A stretch of 5,925 nt of DNA. Source: Alphaproteobacteria bacterium. GTDB taxonomy: Bacteria; Pseudomonadota; Alphaproteobacteria; Sphingomonadales; Emcibacteraceae. The notes beneath the pieces were generated by a model. That model searched no databases and was not told the origin of the DNA. It was given only the letters and a program-made list of their open reading frames with translations. The position numbers were made by a program, and so were the translations under genes. The stretch lies in contig JAUILB010000188.1 in the NCBI GenBank assembly GCA_030432815.1, positions 1 through 5,925 on the forward strand, written 5' to 3'. This document shows positions 5,236 through 5,925 of the stretch, one piece after another; position 1 is the stretch's first letter, and each line of letters opens with the position of its first letter.

Positions 5236-5925
5236 TTAAAGACTATCGTTACTTTCTTTGTTGGCATCAACGGTCTGGTAAATTTTTGAGCCGCTGTTCT
5301 TAAATTTTTCGCTCATTTCCGCCATACCGCCCGCCGCATAATCACGGACTTCCTGACTGATTTTCATCGAACAGAATTTTGGCCCGCACATGGAACAGAA
5401 ATGCGCCACTTTGTGGGCTTCTTTCGGTAACGTCTGGTCGTGATATTCGCGTGCCTTTTCCGGATCAAGGCCAATGTTGAACTGATCAATCCAGCGAAAT
5501 TCAAACCGTGCGCGGCTCATGGCGTCATCACGCAGCTGCGCGCCCGGGTGCCCCTTGGCAAGGTCGGCGGCATGCGCCGCAATTTTATAGGTAATCACCC
5601 CGGTTTTAACATCATCCCGGTTGGGAAGGCCCAAATGTTCTTTCGGTGTTACATAACAAAGCATCGCACACCCAAACCAACCTATCATCGCGGCGCCAAT
5701 ACCGCTGGTGATATGATCATAACCGGGTGCGATATCCGTTGTCAGCGGGCCAAGTGTATAAAATGGTGCTTCGTGGCATTCCTTAAGCTGTTTATCCATG
5801 TTGATTTTGATCTTGTTCATGGGCACATGACCCGGCCCTTCGATCATCACCTGGCATCCTTTGGCCCAGGCGATTTTGGTAAGCTCCCCTAACGTTTCAA
5901 GTTCGGCAAACTGTGCTTCATCATT
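5236..5925 (-). CDS. thiC: phosphomethylpyrimidine synthase ThiC, C-terminal part
   Basis: ThiC is a radical-SAM enzyme that rearranges aminoimidazole ribotide into hydroxymethylpyrimidine phosphate for thiamine synthesis in the cytoplasm. The window holds the last 229 residues; the reading frame stays open to the right edge, so the start and any TPP riboswitch lie outside. Near-invariant ThiC segments are visible: NDEAQFAELETLGELTKIAW at the edge, then VMIEGPGHVPMNKI, HEAPFYTLGPLTTDIAPGYD, HITSGIGAAMIGWFGCAMLC, YVTPKEHLGLPN and GHPGAQLRD. Near the C-terminus is the iron-sulfur motif CSMCGPKFC (CX2CX4C, codons at about 5371-5397), typical of ThiC. A 44-residue tail ends in NDSL. The internal GTG at 5850 is a normal Val codon, not the start. 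The gene looks intact within the window. Confidence 0.97.
   Translation of the reverse strand, partial: NDEAQFAELETLGELTKIAWAKGCQVMIEGPGHVPMNKIKINMDKQLKECHEAPFYTLGPLTTDIAPGYDHITSGIGAAMIGWFGCAMLCYVTPKEHLGLPNRDDVKTGVITYKIAAHAADLAKGHPGAQLRDDAMSRARFEFRWIDQFNIGLDPEKAREYHDQTLPKEAHKVAHFCSMCGPKFCSMKISQEVRDYAAGGMAEMSEKFKNSGSKIYQTVDANKESNDSL

Noticed and set aside
5236..5850. A complete 204-aa gene starting at GTG 5850
   Set aside because: The ThiC sequence continues without interruption upstream to the window edge; the GTG is an internal Val codon.
5440..5892. 150-aa + strand frame opposite thiC
   Set aside because: It is the antisense shadow of highly conserved ThiC codons, with no ribosome site or recognisable domain.
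5850..5925. TPP (THI-box) riboswitch expected with thiC
   Set aside because: The 5' end of thiC is outside the window, so no riboswitch can be seen or excluded.

Overview
The window looks like chromosomal DNA of a Gram-negative, probably marine, proteobacterium of moderate GC content. An alphaproteobacterium is my best guess. The Gram-negative call rests on a lipoprotein-type M19 dipeptidase, a small Sec-exported beta-strand-rich protein of outer-membrane type, and a proteobacterial-style ThiC. The lineage guess is inference from gene style, because no rRNA or other phylogenetic marker is present.

Layout. Three genes lie on the + strand at 95-2783: an M19 membrane-dipeptidase-like lipoprotein, a 115-aa DUF4870/Tic20-like membrane protein 13 nt behind it (probably one transcript), a hairpin terminator, then a DUF817 integral membrane protein. 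Three genes lie on the - strand at 2796-5925: a short exported beta-rich protein with a TTG start, a 553-aa TPR-sulfotransferase fusion, and the 3' part of thiC, which runs off the right edge. The two blocks converge with only 12 nt between stop codons (2784-2795) and no recognisable terminator there.

Regulation visible in the sequence. A TTGA-N6-TCAA (FNR/FixK-type) box and a TTGACA promoter sit at the left edge, in front of the dipeptidase. A good sigma-70-like promoter (TTGACC, 17 bp, TTTAAT) and a strong Shine-Dalgarno drive the TTG-started small exported protein. A perfect 17-bp hairpin ends thiC. A 24-nt imperfect palindrome occurs twice in opposite orientation, once just after the TPR-sulfotransferase gene and once about 210 nt before it, so the pair brackets that gene and its AT-rich leader.

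The genes do not form one pathway. The window holds a peptide-degrading cell-envelope enzyme, two uncharacterised membrane families, an uncharacterised exported protein, a probable sulfotransferase with a protein-binding TPR domain, and thiamine pyrimidine synthesis. I see no transposase, integrase, CRISPR array, tRNA, rRNA or defence system. The most interesting item is the repeat-bracketed TPR-sulfotransferase, whose substrate cannot be told from sequence.
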